This document shows positions 41,188 to 49,693 of a stretch of 64,000 nucleotides of DNA, piece after piece. Positions within the stretch are counted from its first letter, which is position 1; the number at the start of each line of letters is the position of its first letter. The notes beneath the pieces were generated by a model, which was not told the origin of the DNA, ran no database searches, and was given only the letters and a program-made list of their open reading frames with translations. The position numbers and the translations under genes were made by a program. The DNA lies in assembly GCA_029212785.1 (NCBI GenBank), contig JARGOG010000009.1:38909-102908 (forward strand), read 5' to 3'. The DNA comes from Thalassobaculaceae bacterium. Lineage in GTDB: Bacteria; Pseudomonadota; Alphaproteobacteria; Thalassobaculales; Thalassobaculaceae.

Positions 41188-42012
41188 ATGCAGGAGGCAA
41201 TTATGAAGATCTGGAGTTCACTCCGTAAAATCGCCGCGCTTTCGGTCGTGGCGATGGGCCTGTCGGCCGCGATGGCGCCGGCGCAGGCCGAGGACTACAA
41301 CCTGATGACGCCGGGCACGATCAAATGCGCGTTCACCGGCGCCTACGCACCGTTCTCGATGCAGAGCGCCGACGGCAAATGGTCCGGTCTGACCGTCGAC
41401 GTGTTCAGGGAAATGGCCACGCGGGCCGGTTTCAAGATCGACTATGTGATCACCAAGTGGGACTCCCTGCTTGTCGGTCTGATGGCGGGCCAGTTCGACA
41501 TGCTGTGCGCCACCATGGACCTCACCAAGGAGCGCCAGGAGCGCGTGCTGTTCGTCGATGGCTGGCTCGAGTCCGGCGGACGTCTGGTCGTGCACACGGA
41601 TTCCCCCATCAAGACGCTCGAGGAGTTCGAGGGCAAGACGATGGGCGTCCTGGTGAGTTCGACCTGGGCCGAGCTGGCCAAGGGCCTGAAGCCGGGCGAC
41701 ACCAAGTACTACCAGTCTGAAAGCCAGGCGATGCGTGACGTCGCTGACGGGAAGATCGACGGCATCGTGACGGACTCGATTGCCGCCGCCTGGGCCGGCG
41801 AGAACGCCAAGATGCCGCTGCGTCTGGTGCCGGGTTATCTCAGCAACATCCAGAAGGGCTTCGCCGCCACCAAGGACAAGGTCGAACTGGTCAAGGTGCT
41901 GAACAAGGCCCTGGCGAGCATGGTTGCGGACGGTACGTACGAGAAGCTGACCGCGTCGCTGATCGGCTACAGCCCGGCGCCGGAACAGCCCATCAAAAGC
42001 CTGGGCGAATAA
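41188..42012 (+). CDS. Polar amino acid ABC transporter, periplasmic binding protein
   Basis: A 274-residue (269 if ATG 41203 is used) family 3 solute-binding protein. The signal peptide runs KIWSSLRKIAALSVVAMG to PAQAED. The mature part has GTIKCAFTGAYAPFSMQSADG and DMLCATMDLTKERQERVLF, family 3 signatures. Both ATG 41188 (GAGGGAGG upstream) and ATG 41203 (AGGAGG upstream) are well placed. It completes the importer operon; the ligand is unknown, but downstream amidohydrolase and ureohydrolase genes suggest an acylated or guanidino amino acid. Confidence 0.93.
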   Translation: MQEAIMKIWSSLRKIAALSVVAMGLSAAMAPAQAEDYNLMTPGTIKCAFTGAYAPFSMQSADGKWSGLTVDVFREMATRAGFKIDYVITKWDSLLVGLMAGQFDMLCATMDLTKERQERVLFVDGWLESGGRLVVHTDSPIKTLEEFEGKTMGVLVSSTWAELAKGLKPGDTKYYQSESQAMRDVADGKIDGIVTDSIAAAWAGENAKMPLRLVPGYLSNIQKGFAATKDKVELVKVLNKALASMVADGTYEKLTASLIGYSPAPEQPIKSLGE

Positions 42013-42031
42013 GTCTGGCCACCGACCAACG

Positions 42032-42064
42032 GGTCACGCCTCCCGGAGGGGCGTGACCTTCTTT
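42032..42064 (+). terminator. Terminator/attenuator after amino acid binding protein
   Basis: GGTCACGCCTC (42032-42042) pairs with GGGGCGTGACC (42048-42058) with one wobble, followed by TTCTTTC. It stands between the binding protein and the M20 gene, which begins 25 bp later, so downstream genes may be read at reduced level. Confidence 0.65.
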
Positions 42065-42088
42065 CCATGAATCCGAGGAGCCCCGGTT

Positions 42089-43339
42089 ATGTCTGACCTT
42101 CGCGCCCAGGTACTTGCCTGGATCGATGAGGATCGCGATGCGTTTCTAGAGTTTCTCGGCAAGCTCGTGCGCGCGAAGAGCCCGAATCCGCCGGGCGACA
42201 CCGTCGAGGCGGCCATGGTCGTCGAGGAGTTCCTGACCGAACGCCAACTGCCCCACAAGACTGTCGCCCCGAACGCCGCGATGCCGAACTTCATCGGCAG
42301 CTTCGACGGTACCGGCCCCGGCCGACACGTCGTCTTCAACGGCCATATGGATGTCTTCCCGGTCGGCGACGCGAGCGGATGGACCCAGGATCCCTGGGGC
42401 GGGGCGATCGTCGACGGCAAGATGTACGGCCGTGGTGTCAACGACATGAAGTCGGGCACCGCCTCGATCCTGTTCGCCTACATGTATCTGCATCGCCTGC
42501 GCGACCGGCTGCCCGGGCGGGTCACGATGACCGCGGTTTCCGACGAGGAGACCTTCGGTCCGGATGGCGCGCGCTACATTATCGAGAACAATCCCGAGAT
42601 CCTCGGCGACATCTGCCTCTCGACCGAACCGACCGGCATCCATTCGGTGCGGTTCGCGGAGAAGGGGCCGCTCAGGCTCAAGTTCACGGTACGCACCCCG
42701 GGCGCGCACGGCGCCTATACACACAAGAGCAAGAACGCCAACGAGATCGCCGCCCGGCTGATCCTGGCGTTGGACGAGTTGCGGCAGATGGCGGTGAACA
42801 CGCCGCCGCATATTGTCGAGGCTTTGGCGGGGACCGAGGAGGTCATCGACAAGGTCGCCTCGCCGGGCGCGGCCAAGGTGCTGCAGAAGGTCACGCTGAA
42901 CATCGGCACGATCAATGGCGGCGTGATGCACAACATGCTGCCGGGCGTGTGCGAGGTGCAGGCCGACATCCGGGTGCCGGTTGGCCTGTCGCCGGACGAT
43001 GTGATCGCGCTCGCAAAGTCGATCGCCGGCCGCTATCCGGAAGCCGAGATGGAGGTGATCGCCCGCCAGGACCCGCTCTGGACCGATCCGAACCACGAGA
43101 TGTGCAAGCTGATCCAGCGCAACGTCCAGGAGCTTGCCGGTTTCACCCCGCCGGCCATCGTCAGCCTTCCCGGCACCGACGCGCGGCTCTGGCGGGCGAA
43201 GGGAATCCCGGCCTTCGTCTACGGGGTCACCCCGTACAACGTCGCGATGGCCGACGAATATGTCGATATCGAGGAGGTCTTCCACGTGCTCAAGACGCAC
43301 ACCCTGTCGGCCCTGGACTTCCTGATGGCCGAACGATGA
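42089..43339 (+). CDS. M20-family amidohydrolase (ArgE/DapE-like)
   Basis: A 416-residue zinc peptidase/deacylase of the ArgE/DapE/CPG2 family. Visible metal and catalytic residues: NGHMDVFPVG, YGRGVNDMKSG, SDEETFG and LSTEPTG, plus the dimerisation domain with NIGTINGGVMHNMLPG. The terminal His ligand usually found four residues before E-Y in the last motif is not evident: the region reads YNVAMADEYV. A subfamily variation or a different ligand is likely. It should split an N-acyl or N-carbamoyl amino acid. The stop overlaps the ureohydrolase start by 4 bp. Confidence 0.88.
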   Translation: MSDLRAQVLAWIDEDRDAFLEFLGKLVRAKSPNPPGDTVEAAMVVEEFLTERQLPHKTVAPNAAMPNFIGSFDGTGPGRHVVFNGHMDVFPVGDASGWTQDPWGGAIVDGKMYGRGVNDMKSGTASILFAYMYLHRLRDRLPGRVTMTAVSDEETFGPDGARYIIENNPEILGDICLSTEPTGIHSVRFAEKGPLRLKFTVRTPGAHGAYTHKSKNANEIAARLILALDELRQMAVNTPPHIVEALAGTEEVIDKVASPGAAKVLQKVTLNIGTINGGVMHNMLPGVCEVQADIRVPVGLSPDDVIALAKSIAGRYPEAEMEVIARQDPLWTDPNHEMCKLIQRNVQELAGFTPPAIVSLPGTDARLWRAKGIPAFVYGVTPYNVAMADEYVDIEEVFHVLKTHTLSALDFLMAER

Positions 43340-44289
43340 GCGGCTTTCTCCCGGTCGATTCGCTCGACAGCCCGCGCTTCGTCGGTCTGCCGACCTTCAT
43401 GCGCCTGCCGCTGGCCCAGCCCGGCGACGCGCTCGACGTGGCGATCATCGGCGTGCCCTGCGATTCCGGATCGCCCTATCGCACGGGCTCGCGGCTCGGC
43501 CCGAACGCGGTGCGCCAGATGTCGGTGATGCTGCGGCCGATCAGCCCGTATCGCGATCACATCAGTGTCTTCGAGACCCTGCGTGTCGCCGATGCCGGCG
43601 ATGCCAACGTGGTGCCGGGCTACCTGATGGAGAGCCTGGAAAAGATCGAGGAGTCGTTGAGCAGTCTGGTCGATCTGGGGATCATTCCGCTGGCTATCGG
43701 CGGCGATCATTCGATCGCGCTGCCGGCGATCCGTTCGGTGGCGAGGAAGCACGGTCCGGTCTCGCTGGTGCATTTCGACTCCCATGCCGACACCTGGAAC
43801 AGTTATTTCGGCGGCAAGGAGCATTCCGCCGGCACGCCGTTCCGCCGCGGCGTGGAGGAGCGGTTGATCGATCCCGCGACCTCGATCCAGATCGGAATGC
43901 GCGGCTCCCTGTTTCGGGCTGATGACGTCAGCCAGTCGCTCGATCTCGGCTACGACGTGGTCACGACCGACGAGACGTTGGCCCTCGGACCGGAGAAGCT
44001 GGCCGAGCGGATCGCGGCCCGGGTCGGCGACAATCCGGTCTACATCACCTACGACCTCGACTTCGTCGATCCGGCGTTTGCGCCGGGGGTCGGCACGCCG
44101 GAGGCCGGGGGGCCGACATCGCGGGAGGCCCTGGCGATCCTGCGGGCGATGAAGCCGATGAACATCGTCGGCTGCGACGTGGTCGAGACCAATCCGACCT
44201 TCGACGGACCGGGCCAGATCACGGCCCTGCTCGGAGCCACCGTCGCACTGGAACTGTTGACCCTGATCGCCGCCGGGCGTAGCGCTTGA
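43336..44289 (+). CDS. Agmatinase-family ureohydrolase
   Basis: A 317-residue member of the arginase/agmatinase family. The binuclear Mn (or Ni) site is intact: GGDHS, FDSHADTW and TYDLDFVDPAFAPG with GTPEAGGPTSRE. Such enzymes release urea from agmatine, guanidinobutyrate, guanidinopropionate, guanidine or similar; the sequence alone does not say which. ATG 43336 overlaps the M20 stop, so the frame continuing upstream is a shadow. Its coupling to the M20 gene and importer suggests sequential deacylation and urea release from an imported guanidino compound, a hypothesis. Confidence 0.92.
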   Translation: MSGFLPVDSLDSPRFVGLPTFMRLPLAQPGDALDVAIIGVPCDSGSPYRTGSRLGPNAVRQMSVMLRPISPYRDHISVFETLRVADAGDANVVPGYLMESLEKIEESLSSLVDLGIIPLAIGGDHSIALPAIRSVARKHGPVSLVHFDSHADTWNSYFGGKEHSAGTPFRRGVEERLIDPATSIQIGMRGSLFRADDVSQSLDLGYDVVTTDETLALGPEKLAERIAARVGDNPVYITYDLDFVDPAFAPGVGTPEAGGPTSREALAILRAMKPMNIVGCDVVETNPTFDGPGQITALLGATVALELLTLIAAGRSA

Positions 44290-44293
44290 GGAG

Positions 44294-44327
44294 CGGGCGC
44301 CGCGGAGATCGTGGCGCCCGTCTTTCT
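44294..44327 (+). terminator. Intrinsic terminator after ureohydrolase
   Basis: CGGGCGCC (44294-44301) and GGCGCCCG (44313-44320) form a perfect 8-bp stem with an 11-nt loop, followed by TCTTTCT. It lies 5 bp after the ureohydrolase stop and before the flavin reductase gene. Confidence 0.65.
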
Positions 44328-44353
44328 GCAGTCGCGGTCGCCGGAGGCCCCAC

Positions 44354-44959
44354 ATGTTCTACGAACCCGAGGGCGGCCACGGCCTGCCGCACGATCCGTT
44401 CAAGGCGATCGTCGCACCGCGCCCGATCGGCTGGATCTCAACCGTGGACACCACCGGCCGGCACAATCTGGCGCCCTACAGCTTTTTCAGCGCGATCGCC
44501 ACGACCCCGCCGATGGTGAGCTTCACCAGCGAAGGGCTGAAGGACAGCGCGGTCAACGCCCGGGACACCGGCGAGTTCGTCTGCAACCTCTCGACCCTCG
44601 CCCTGGCGCAGGAGATGAACGCCTCCGCGCGCGAAACCCCGCCGGATGTCGACGAGTTCGAGATGGCGGGCATCGAGACGGCGCCCTGCAGGCTGGTGGC
44701 GCCGTTGCGCGTCGCTGCCTCGCCGGCGGTGTTGGAATGCAAGGTAACCGACTTCATCCACCTCAAGAACCTGAGCGGCAACGAACTGAACCGCTACATG
44801 GTTCTGGGCGAAGTCGTCGGCGTGCATATCGACGAGGCGTATCTGAAGGACGGGCTGTTCGACACCGCGGCGGCGCAGTCCCTGGCGCGCTGCGGATACA
44901 TGGACTACGCCGCGGTCATGGACGTCTTTTCGATCCGCCGACCCGACGCGGCCGAGTAG
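44354..44959 (+). CDS. Flavin reductase-like FMN-binding protein (DIM6/NTAB family)
   Basis: A 201-residue split-barrel flavin-binding protein: FKAIVAPRPIGWISTVD, NLAPYSFFSAIATTPPMVSFT and SGNELNRYMVLGEVVGVHIDE are the family blocks. These proteins reduce FMN for two-component monooxygenases or act on small molecules directly. It could supply FMNH2 to the LLM monooxygenase at 19626, but distance makes that speculative. It follows the ureohydrolase on the same strand behind a terminator. Confidence 0.88.
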   Translation: MFYEPEGGHGLPHDPFKAIVAPRPIGWISTVDTTGRHNLAPYSFFSAIATTPPMVSFTSEGLKDSAVNARDTGEFVCNLSTLALAQEMNASARETPPDVDEFEMAGIETAPCRLVAPLRVAASPAVLECKVTDFIHLKNLSGNELNRYMVLGEVVGVHIDEAYLKDGLFDTAAAQSLARCGYMDYAAVMDVFSIRRPDAAE

Positions 44960-44974
44960 CCGCTCGTCTCCGCG

Positions 44975-45877
44975 CTACCAGATATCTCTGTCGGACAGGG
45001 TCTCCACGACCCGCGCCAGAATGCTATGGAGTTCGGAGAAGCTGCGGTTCCCGGCCCGGTCGGCGCGCATGATCAGGCACAGGCCCCAGCGCAGGTCCGG
45101 GTCGAGCGGTAGCGAGGCCAGGGTGCCGCGCGCGATCTCGTGGGTGACGGCGCTCTTCGCGAGCACGGTACAGCCGAGTCCGGCGGCCACCATCGCCTTG
45201 GTGATCGACACGCCGTTCACCGCGGCGGTGATGTTCAGTTTGAGACGCTGGCGCGCAGCGTACCCTTCCAGCAGGTCACGCAGGCCGAAGGCGGCATCCG
45301 GCAGGATGAGCGGCCGTTCCTGCAGCCACGAGCAGGGCGCGCGTTCGGGCAGCTCCTCACCCCCTCTGACGATCAGGTGCATCTGCTCCGACACCAGCGG
45401 CAGGATCAGCAGCTCCTGCATCGGCACCGGATCGTGGACCAGGCCGAGGTCTAGTTCCTTGCGCAGCACCGCCTGGATCGTCGCCGCCGAATAGCTCTCG
45501 CGGACATGCAGGCGGATGCCGGGAAAGGTCTGTTCGGATTGCCGGAAGGTCTCCGGGATCAGGGTCTCTCCCGCCGTCGGCGGCACGCCGATGACGACGG
45601 ATCCGCCAGGCTCGCCCAGCAGCGAGGAGATCTCGTCGCGGGCGTGACTCATCGAGGTCAGGATCTCGCGGGCGTGGTGAATGAATCGCTGGCCGGCTTC
45701 GGTCACTTCGACCCCGTTCTTCTGGCGCAGGAACAGCGGCCCGCCGAGCCCGTTCTCCAGGTCGGCGACCTGACGGCTGATTGCCGACTGGGCGATCCGC
45801 AATTTGCGGGCGGCGGCGGTGAATCCGCCCTCTTCGGCGACGGTGATCACGTATCTGAGCACCCGGTGGTCGAACAT
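44975..45877 (-). CDS. LysR-family transcriptional regulator
   Basis: A 300-residue LysR regulator: N-terminal helix-turn-helix FTAAARKLRIAQSAISRQVADLE and a substrate-binding-like effector domain (SVVIGVPPTAGETLIP, then VAAGLGCTVL). The start at 45877 has GGAGG 7 bp upstream. It is divergent from the TRAP transporter operon, the usual arrangement for its control; its closest feel is the NAC/Cbl-like aromatic or dicarboxylate class, but no inducer can be named. Confidence 0.92.
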   Translation of the reverse strand: MFDHRVLRYVITVAEEGGFTAAARKLRIAQSAISRQVADLENGLGGPLFLRQKNGVEVTEAGQRFIHHAREILTSMSHARDEISSLLGEPGGSVVIGVPPTAGETLIPETFRQSEQTFPGIRLHVRESYSAATIQAVLRKELDLGLVHDPVPMQELLILPLVSEQMHLIVRGGEELPERAPCSWLQERPLILPDAAFGLRDLLEGYAARQRLKLNITAAVNGVSITKAMVAAGLGCTVLAKSAVTHEIARGTLASLPLDPDLRWGLCLIMRADRAGNRSFSELHSILARVVETLSDRDIW

Positions 45878-46079
45878 CGCTGCCTCCGCTCTGCGCCGCC
45901 TCGGCGTTGGCCGGACAGCGTCCGACGGCGAGTATCGCCGGGGAAGGCGAGGCCAATCCATCGCTTTTTGGCATGGATAGGATATTTCTAATGCATTGGA
46001 CGGATAGCCGTTTCCTCGCCAAGCTCTAATCAACACGTGCGTCGGATCAACCGTTGCATGACCAAAGAGGGAGGAATGA
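45878..46079. promoter_or_regulatory. Divergent LysR/TRAP control region
   Basis: This 202-bp gap separates LysR from the TRAP operon and includes an A/T-richer patch (TTTTTGGCATGGATAG and GATATTTCTAATGCA, 45965-45996) suitable for promoters and LysR T-N11-A sites. No site stands out clearly enough to define an operator. Confidence 0.35.
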
Positions 46080-47111
46080 ATGAAGCTGAACCGCTTGCGG
46101 CTCCGTGCCGTCACCGCCATGGCCGGCCTTGCGTTGGCCGGCTCCGTCGCATTGTCCGGCGCCGCGTCCGCTGAAACCTACAAGTGGATCACCTCCAAGC
46201 CGCAGGGTGCGAACGACGCGCAGGCGATCAGCACCCAGTGGATGGTCGACGAGTTCAAGCGCCGCACCGGCGGCGAGCATGAGATCCAGGTGTTCTGGGG
46301 CGGAAGCGTGGCCAAGGTGCGCGAGATCCCCGACGCGCTGTCGGCCGGCGCCGGCGATTTCGGCGACATCATCACCCCGTATTTCCAGGACAAGTTTCCG
46401 CTGAACAACGCGGTGGGCTTCTTCATCCCGCAACCAAATTCGACCATCCAGATCGCGCTGATGATGCAGAAGTGGCATCGGGTCTATCCGCAGTTCGATG
46501 CGGAGATGGAGAAGTACAACCTCAAGGCCATCGGCTTCCGGCCGCTGGAGAACTACGGGCTGATCTGCCGCGAGCCGATCCACTCGCTCGCAGACCTGAA
46601 GGGCAAACGCATCCGCACCTACGGTTTCGCCTATCCCAAGATCGTCGAGGCGATGGGGGCCACTCCGGTGTCGATCTCGTCGTCGGAGGCCTATGAGGCG
46701 CTGCAGCGCGGCATCCTCGACTGCTCGCCGATCGGCCCCGCCCTGGCCCGTGGCTGGAAGCTGGACGAGGTGGCGAAGTACTACGTCAAGTTCCCGTTCG
46801 GGGCCTCCTTCGGGCACCTGATCGCCATGAACCGGAAGTCCTATGACGGCATGCCGGACGACGTGAAGGCGATCGTCGAGGGGCTCGGCCGCGAATACGC
46901 CATGCGCTACGCGGTCGATCTCGAGGTGCAGATCGCCGAGGTGCTGGCGGAATGGAAGAAGACCGGCGTGGAGGTGATCGACTTCCCGATTGCCGAGGCC
47001 GCCGCCCTGGTCGATGACGCCGGCGTGCAGGGGATCCGCAAGACCTGGATCGACAAGGCCGATGCGGCCGGACTGCCCGGGGCGGACATCGCCGCGGAAC
47101 TGAAGTTCTGA
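46080..47111 (+). CDS. TRAP transporter substrate-binding protein (DctP family)
   Basis: A 343-residue periplasmic binding protein with a signal peptide (RLRAVTAMAGLALAGSVALS, cleavage near ASAE). It has the TRAP hallmarks FKRRTGGEHEIQVFWGGSV, REIPDALSAGAGDFGDI, ADLKGKRIRTYGFAYPKIVEAMGATPVSIS (the conserved Arg and helix of DctP) spread over residues 178-205, and EAYEALQRGILD. GAGGGAGGA lies just before the ATG. First gene of the operon; it feeds an organic anion to the DctQM permease in a sodium-dependent manner typical of the family. Confidence 0.93.
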   Translation: MKLNRLRLRAVTAMAGLALAGSVALSGAASAETYKWITSKPQGANDAQAISTQWMVDEFKRRTGGEHEIQVFWGGSVAKVREIPDALSAGAGDFGDIITPYFQDKFPLNNAVGFFIPQPNSTIQIALMMQKWHRVYPQFDAEMEKYNLKAIGFRPLENYGLICREPIHSLADLKGKRIRTYGFAYPKIVEAMGATPVSISSSEAYEALQRGILDCSPIGPALARGWKLDEVAKYYVKFPFGASFGHLIAMNRKSYDGMPDDVKAIVEGLGREYAMRYAVDLEVQIAEVLAEWKKTGVEVIDFPIAEAAALVDDAGVQGIRKTWIDKADAAGLPGADIAAELKF

Positions 47112-47118
47112 TCCTCCG

Positions 47119-47149
47119 GGGAGGGTGCTGGTTCGCCCGGCGCCCTCCC
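47119..47149 (+). terminator. Intra-operon hairpin after DctP gene
   Basis: GGGAGGGTGC (47119-47128) pairs with GCGCCCTCCC (47140-47149) with one G-T wobble. Located between binding protein and small permease, it may stabilise the abundant binding-protein message. Confidence 0.5.
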
Positions 47150-47193
47150 TCCGCATTTCCGCGACACTTCCCCCCATTGAGGGCAGGTAGCCG

Positions 47194-47730
47194 ATGCGTG
47201 CGCCGCACTCCACGTCCGGGTTTTTGGACAGGGCCGAAGCCCTGCTCGACCGGCTTCTCTCCCTGATGGCCGGGCTCTCCGGGATCACACTGTTCGTCAT
47301 GATGGTGATGGTGGTGGCCAACACGCTGACCCGGAAGTTCCTGAATTGGCCGATCACCGGCGTCTTCGAACTGACCGCCTCGATGCTGACGCTGGCGGTG
47401 TTCCTGGCGCTCGCCTACACCCAGAAAGTTGGCGCGCATATCAGCGTCGACGTGGTCAGCCGGCATTTCAGCGGCGGACCCAAGAAGCTCTTCGAACTGT
47501 CGGCTCCGGTCCTGGGCGCGGTCTGCTTCGCCTGGGCGACCTACGCGAGTTGGCTGTTCGCCTTCGAGTCCTTCGAGATGGGCGAGCAGGAATGGGGTTC
47601 GATCACCTATCCGATCTGGCCGGTGAAGATGCTGGTCTGTTTCGGGCTCGCCGCCCTGACCCTGCGCTATCTCGTCGAGGTGTTCCTCGTCGCCCGCGGC
47701 GGCCATCTCTCGCATGAGGACACGCAATGA
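47194..47730 (+). CDS. TRAP transporter small permease (DctQ family)
   Basis: A 178-residue membrane protein with four hydrophobic segments. The motif TRKFLNWPITGVFELTASMLTLAVFLALAYTQKVGAHISVDVV spans residues 46-88 in pieces and is the DctQ signature (R-x-x-F-x-W-P and AHIxVD). The stop overlaps the large permease start by 4 bp. Confidence 0.9.
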   Translation: MRAPHSTSGFLDRAEALLDRLLSLMAGLSGITLFVMMVMVVANTLTRKFLNWPITGVFELTASMLTLAVFLALAYTQKVGAHISVDVVSRHFSGGPKKLFELSAPVLGAVCFAWATYASWLFAFESFEMGEQEWGSITYPIWPVKMLVCFGLAALTLRYLVEVFLVARGGHLSHEDTQ

Positions 47731-49037
47731 GCCTCCTCATCGGTACCGTCGGCACGATCGTCCTGATCGCCGCCATTCTCTCCGGCGCCAATGTCATGGT
47801 GGCGCTCGCCCTGGTCGGCGGGTTCGGCCTGTGGGCGGTGAGCGACTTCAACGTCGCCACGGCGCTGCTCGGCAACGTGTTCTTCGACACCACCCACAGC
47901 TTCAATTTCAGCGTCATCCCGATGTTCCTGATGATGGGGTTCTTCGCCATGCGCGCAGGCCTCGGCCAGGATATGTTCGACGCGGCGACCAAGTGGCTCG
48001 GCCGGCTGCGCGGCGGCCTGGCGATCTCGACCACGATCGGGGCGGCGGCCTTCGGGGCGGCGGCGGGCTCCAGCGTCGGCTCGGCGACGGTGTTCACCAA
48101 GCTGGCCCTGCCGGAGATGCTGGCGCGCGGTTACGACAAGCGGCTGGCGGCAGCCTCGATCGCTATCTCCGGCACGCTGGCGGTGATGATCCCGCCGAGC
48201 GCGCTGATGGTCGTCTTCGGCATCCTGACCGACACCAGCATCGGCGGCCTGCTGCTGGCCGGCGTGATTCCCGGCTTCGTCTTCGCTTTCATCCTGTGCT
48301 TCGCCACATACCTGTGGGTGCGGATCTATCCCGAGGCCGCACCGCGCATGACCGAGCGCTATACGCTGCGCGAGAAGGTAGTGTCGCTCCGTCTCGTCGG
48401 ACCGTTGCTGCTGGTCATCATGGTGATCATTTTCGGCCTCTATCTCGGCTTTTTCACGCCGACCGAGGCGGGCGGTGTCGGCGCGCTGGTCACCATGATC
48501 CTCGCGATGATCCGCCATCGCGGCCTGCGCGGCATCGCGCTCGGCCAGACTCTGATCGATACGGTCAAGACGACGGGGATGATCTTCGCGATCATCATCG
48601 CCGCCATCCTGTTCTCCAAGTTCCTGGCGCTGTCCGGCGTCAGTCATACGCTTGGCGGTTTTCTGACGGGGCTCGATACCAACCGCTGGGTCATCGTCTT
48701 CTTCATCGTGCTGATCTATCTGGTCCTCGGCATGCTGATGGACGCGCCGGGGCTGCTGGCGATCACCCTGCCGATCACCCATCCGGTGATGCTGGGCCTG
48801 GGTTTCGACGAGATCTGGGTCGGTGTCTTCGTCGTTCTGCTCTGCGAACTGGGCGCGGTCACGCCGCCGGTCGGCATCAACTGTTTCGTCGTCCAGGCCG
48901 CCTCGGAGGGAAGGGTCGAACTCGACGAGGTGTTCCGCGGCCTGACCCCGTACTTCCTCGCCGGGCTGGTGATGCTGGTGCTGCTCTGTGTCTTTCCGGA
49001 GATCGCCACATTCCTGCCGGACACCATGCGGCAGTGA
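47727..49037 (+). CDS. TRAP transporter large permease (DctM family)
   Basis: A 436-residue, 11-12 segment permease: FNFSVIPMFLMMGFFA, GAAAFGAAAGSSVGSATVFTKL (the conserved GSSVAT-like loop, residues 110-131), MIPPSALMVVFGILTDTSIG, FTPTEAGGVGAL and GAVTPPVGINCFVV are DctM hallmarks. It forms the transport core with DctQ. The GST-family gene starts 44 bp later on the same strand. Confidence 0.93.
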   Translation: MSLLIGTVGTIVLIAAILSGANVMVALALVGGFGLWAVSDFNVATALLGNVFFDTTHSFNFSVIPMFLMMGFFAMRAGLGQDMFDAATKWLGRLRGGLAISTTIGAAAFGAAAGSSVGSATVFTKLALPEMLARGYDKRLAAASIAISGTLAVMIPPSALMVVFGILTDTSIGGLLLAGVIPGFVFAFILCFATYLWVRIYPEAAPRMTERYTLREKVVSLRLVGPLLLVIMVIIFGLYLGFFTPTEAGGVGALVTMILAMIRHRGLRGIALGQTLIDTVKTTGMIFAIIIAAILFSKFLALSGVSHTLGGFLTGLDTNRWVIVFFIVLIYLVLGMLMDAPGLLAITLPITHPVMLGLGFDEIWVGVFVVLLCELGAVTPPVGINCFVVQAASEGRVELDEVFRGLTPYFLAGLVMLVLLCVFPEIATFLPDTMRQ

Positions 49038-49081
49038 GCGATCCGCTTCCGCCGCCTGTTCTCCGCCTGACTGGATTGCCT

Positions 49082-49681
49082 ATGCTTACCCTATATTCCT
49101 CGCTGACCTCCCCCTATGGCCGCAAGGTGCGGATCGTCGCCGATATTCTTGAGATCGCCGATCGGATCCGGGTGCAGCATGCCAGCACGGTCGAGCCCGC
49201 CGATCCCCTGCGACAGGTCAATCCGCTCGGCAAGATCCCCGCGTTGGTGCTGGAGGACGGCACCGCCCTGTACGACAGCCGGGTGATCGTCGACTACTTG
49301 GAGACCCGGTTCGGCAGCGGCCGGGTGATCCCGCGCGAGACCGAGGCCCGGTTTCGCCAACTCACCCTCGCGTCGTTGGCGGAGGGTATCAACGACGCCC
49401 TGCTGCTGATCACCTATGAAGGACGTTTCCGCACGCCCGAACAGGCGAGCCAGGTCTGGCTCGACCATCAGTACGGCAAGCTGAGGCGCGGATTATCGGA
49501 GGTCTGTACGCGGCTTGCGGCCTACGATCCGCCGATGATCGCGTCGGTCACGCTCGCCTGCGCGCTCGGCTATGCCGATTGGCGCGGTCAGATCGACTGG
49601 CGTCGGGAATACCCGCAGTTGGCGGGTTGGCTCGAGGATTTCGAGACCGCGGTTCCGGCCTGGCGGCATACGGCGGTCTGA
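49082..49681 (+). CDS. Glutathione S-transferase family protein
   Basis: A 199-residue GST-like protein: N-terminal thioredoxin fold with LYSSLTSPYGRKVRI (probable catalytic Ser), NPLGKIPALVLEDGTALYDSRVIVDYL (cis-Pro and the glutathione-binding DS pair) and an all-helical C-terminal domain. It may isomerise or dethiolate an intermediate of the pathway served by the TRAP operon, as maleylacetoacetate isomerases do. ATG 49082 begins the homologous part; the longer open frame runs through dctM. Confidence 0.88.
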   Translation: MLTLYSSLTSPYGRKVRIVADILEIADRIRVQHASTVEPADPLRQVNPLGKIPALVLEDGTALYDSRVIVDYLETRFGSGRVIPRETEARFRQLTLASLAEGINDALLLITYEGRFRTPEQASQVWLDHQYGKLRRGLSEVCTRLAAYDPPMIASVTLACALGYADWRGQIDWRREYPQLAGWLEDFETAVPAWRHTAV

Positions 49682-49693
49682 GGAGAAACAACG

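Noticed and set aside
19626..44959. Pairing the LLM monooxygenase with the flavin reductase at 44354 as a two-component system
   Set aside because: They are 24 kb apart in different gene groups; the connection is only a possibility and is not annotated as such.
32045..45986. Shared 12-mer CATGGATAGGAT at 32045 and 45972 in two regulatory gaps
   Set aside because: A single 12-base match between two sites in 64 kb is expected by chance; the flanks do not align well.
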